From Pseudomonadota bacterium (lineage in GTDB: Bacteria > Pseudomonadota > Gammaproteobacteria > Burkholderiales > SG8-39), in contig QGUL01000110.1 in assembly GCA_003242425.1 (NCBI GenBank), positions 1 through 6,463 of the forward strand: 6,463 nt of DNA, read 5' to 3'. This document shows positions 5,526 through 6,463 of the stretch, one piece after another (positions within the stretch are counted from its first letter, which is position 1; each line of letters opens with the position of its first letter). The notes under the pieces were generated by a model. It was not told where the DNA came from. It made no database searches and saw only the letters and a program-made list of their open reading frames with translations. The translations under genes and the position numbers were made by a program.

Positions 5526-5530
5526 TGGAG
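5526..5530 (+). promoter_or_regulatory. Ribosome binding site of narG
   Basis: TGGAG lies six bases before the ATG at 5537, in the 29-bp gap after narK2. The gap has room for no promoter or terminator, which supports a single narK1K2G transcript. Confidence 0.6.
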
Positions 5531-5536
5531 AAACAC

Positions 5537-6463
5537 ATGAGCCACTTTCTCGACCGTCTCACCTACTTCAGCCGACCGCGCGAGCCTTTCGCCGACGGAC
5601 ACGGCGTGGTGGTACAGGAAGACCGCCGTTGGGAGGACGGCTATCGCAAACGCTGGCAGCACGACAAGATCGTGCGCTCGACCCACGGCACCAACTGCAC
5701 CGGCTCCTGCTCGTGGAAGGTGTACGTGAAAGGCGGCATCGTCACCTGGGAGACGCAGCAGACGGACTACCCGCGCACCCGCCCCGACCTGCCCAATCAC
5801 GAACCGCGCGGCTGTCAGCGCGGCGCCTCCTATTCCTGGTACCTCTACAGCGCCAACCGCGTGAAGTATCCGATGGTGCGCGCACGGCTCCTGCGCCTAT
5901 GGCGCGAAGCGCGCCGCAGCATGGGGCCGGTGGAAGCCTGGCGCTCCATCGTCACCGATCCGGTCAAGGCGAAGGCCTACAAGTCCGTGCGCGGCATGGG
6001 CGGCTTCGTGCGTTCCTCCTGGGAGGAAGTGAACGAGATCATCGCCGCCGCGAACGTCTACACCATCAAGGAATACGGGCCCGACCGCATCATCGGCTTC
6101 TCGCCCATCCCGGCGATGTCGATGGTTTCCTACGCCGCCGGCTCGCGTTATCTCTCGCTCATCGGCGGCGTCTGCATGAGCTTCTACGACTGGTACTGCG
6201 ATCTGCCGCCGTCCAGCCCGCAGGTCTGGGGCGAGCAGACCGACGTGCCGGAATCGGCCGACTGGTACAACTCGACCTTCATCATGGCGTGGGGTTCGAA
6301 CGTGCCGCAGACCCGCACGCCCGACGCGCACTTCTTCACCGAGGTGCGCTACAAGGGCGCGAAGGTGGTCGCCGTGACGCCGGACTATGCCGAGGTGGCC
6401 AAGCTCGCCGACCTGTGGCTGCATCCCAAGCAGGGCACCGACGCGGCGATGGCGATGGCGATG
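5537..6463 (+). CDS. narG: Respiratory nitrate reductase alpha subunit NarG (5' part)
   Basis: The first 309 codons are present and the frame runs off the right edge; full NarG is about 1250 residues, so roughly three quarters is missing. NarG carries Mo-bisMGD and the FS0 4Fe-4S cluster, faces the cytoplasm, and reduces nitrate with electrons from NarH and NarI. The N-terminus MSHFLDRLTYF is the remnant TAT-like leader typical of NarG. FS0 ligands are H50, C54, C58 and C93 (STHGTNCTGSCSW and RGCQRG). The one-histidine, three-cysteine set matches E. coli H49, C53, C57 and C92. D222 in YCDLPP is the protein ligand to Mo. Other conserved blocks are NHEPRG at 87-92, SPIPAMSMVSYA at 189-200 and WGSNVPQTRTPDAHF at 252-266. 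Identity to E. coli NarG is high by eye. NarH, NarJ and NarI are expected to follow beyond the window. Confidence 0.98.
   Translation, partial: MSHFLDRLTYFSRPREPFADGHGVVVQEDRRWEDGYRKRWQHDKIVRSTHGTNCTGSCSWKVYVKGGIVTWETQQTDYPRTRPDLPNHEPRGCQRGASYSWYLYSANRVKYPMVRARLLRLWREARRSMGPVEAWRSIVTDPVKAKAYKSVRGMGGFVRSSWEEVNEIIAAANVYTIKEYGPDRIIGFSPIPAMSMVSYAAGSRYLSLIGGVCMSFYDWYCDLPPSSPQVWGEQTDVPESADWYNSTFIMAWGSNVPQTRTPDAHFFTEVRYKGAKVVAVTPDYAEVAKLADLWLHPKQGTDAAMAMAM

Noticed and set aside
6446..6463. Three tandem GCGATG hexamers at the right edge
   Set aside because: They encode Ala-Met repeats at a place where NarG proteins naturally have an AMA(L/M)AM segment, so this is coding sequence and not a separate repeat element.

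Overview
This is a high-GC (roughly two thirds G+C by eye) proteobacterial stretch that carries the end of a periplasmic nitrate reductase operon (nap) and the start of a membrane-bound respiratory nitrate reductase operon (nar), both on the + strand. The gene order napA-B-C then narK1-K2-G, the strong GC bias at third codon positions and the Crp/Fnr-type boxes suggest a denitrifying or nitrate-respiring betaproteobacterium, perhaps of the Thauera/Azoarcus kind. That placement is an inference from gene content and style, not from a marker gene.

Layout. 1-284: 3' end of napA. 293-781: napB, a diheme cytochrome. 778-1434: napC, a tetraheme membrane quinol dehydrogenase whose start overlaps the napB stop (ATGA). 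1435-1575: a short gap with a weak GC hairpin and a near-consensus FNR/ANR box placed as in a class II promoter. 1576-1968: a DksA/TraR-type C4 zinc-finger regulator. 1990-2190 (- strand): an unassigned 66-residue, cysteine-rich protein with a strong Shine-Dalgarno, convergent with the regulator; a weaker FNR-like box sits upstream with the same geometry. 2191-2827: a long region without a convincing gene, holding two perfect 9-bp inverted repeats, a 21-bp-spaced direct repeat, one NarL-type heptamer and a doubtful 60-codon frame. 2828-4078: narK1, started from a GTG with a very good ribosome binding site. 4092-5507: narK2. 5537 to the right edge: the first 309 codons of narG, with all four FS0 cluster ligands and the Mo-ligand aspartate.

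How it works together. NapC takes electrons from quinol and passes them through NapB to NapA for periplasmic nitrate reduction, which does not conserve energy at the reductase. NarK1 and NarK2 bring nitrate in and export nitrite so that the cytoplasm-facing NarG can respire nitrate. The two small genes between the operons, a DksA-like regulator and a Cys-rich protein, both appear to have oxygen-responsive promoters of identical spacing. They are therefore good candidates for accessory functions of anaerobic nitrate respiration. I see no mobile element, CRISPR array or RNA gene, and no evidence of a wholly new system; the two small genes and the structured narK1 leader are the parts least explained by known families.
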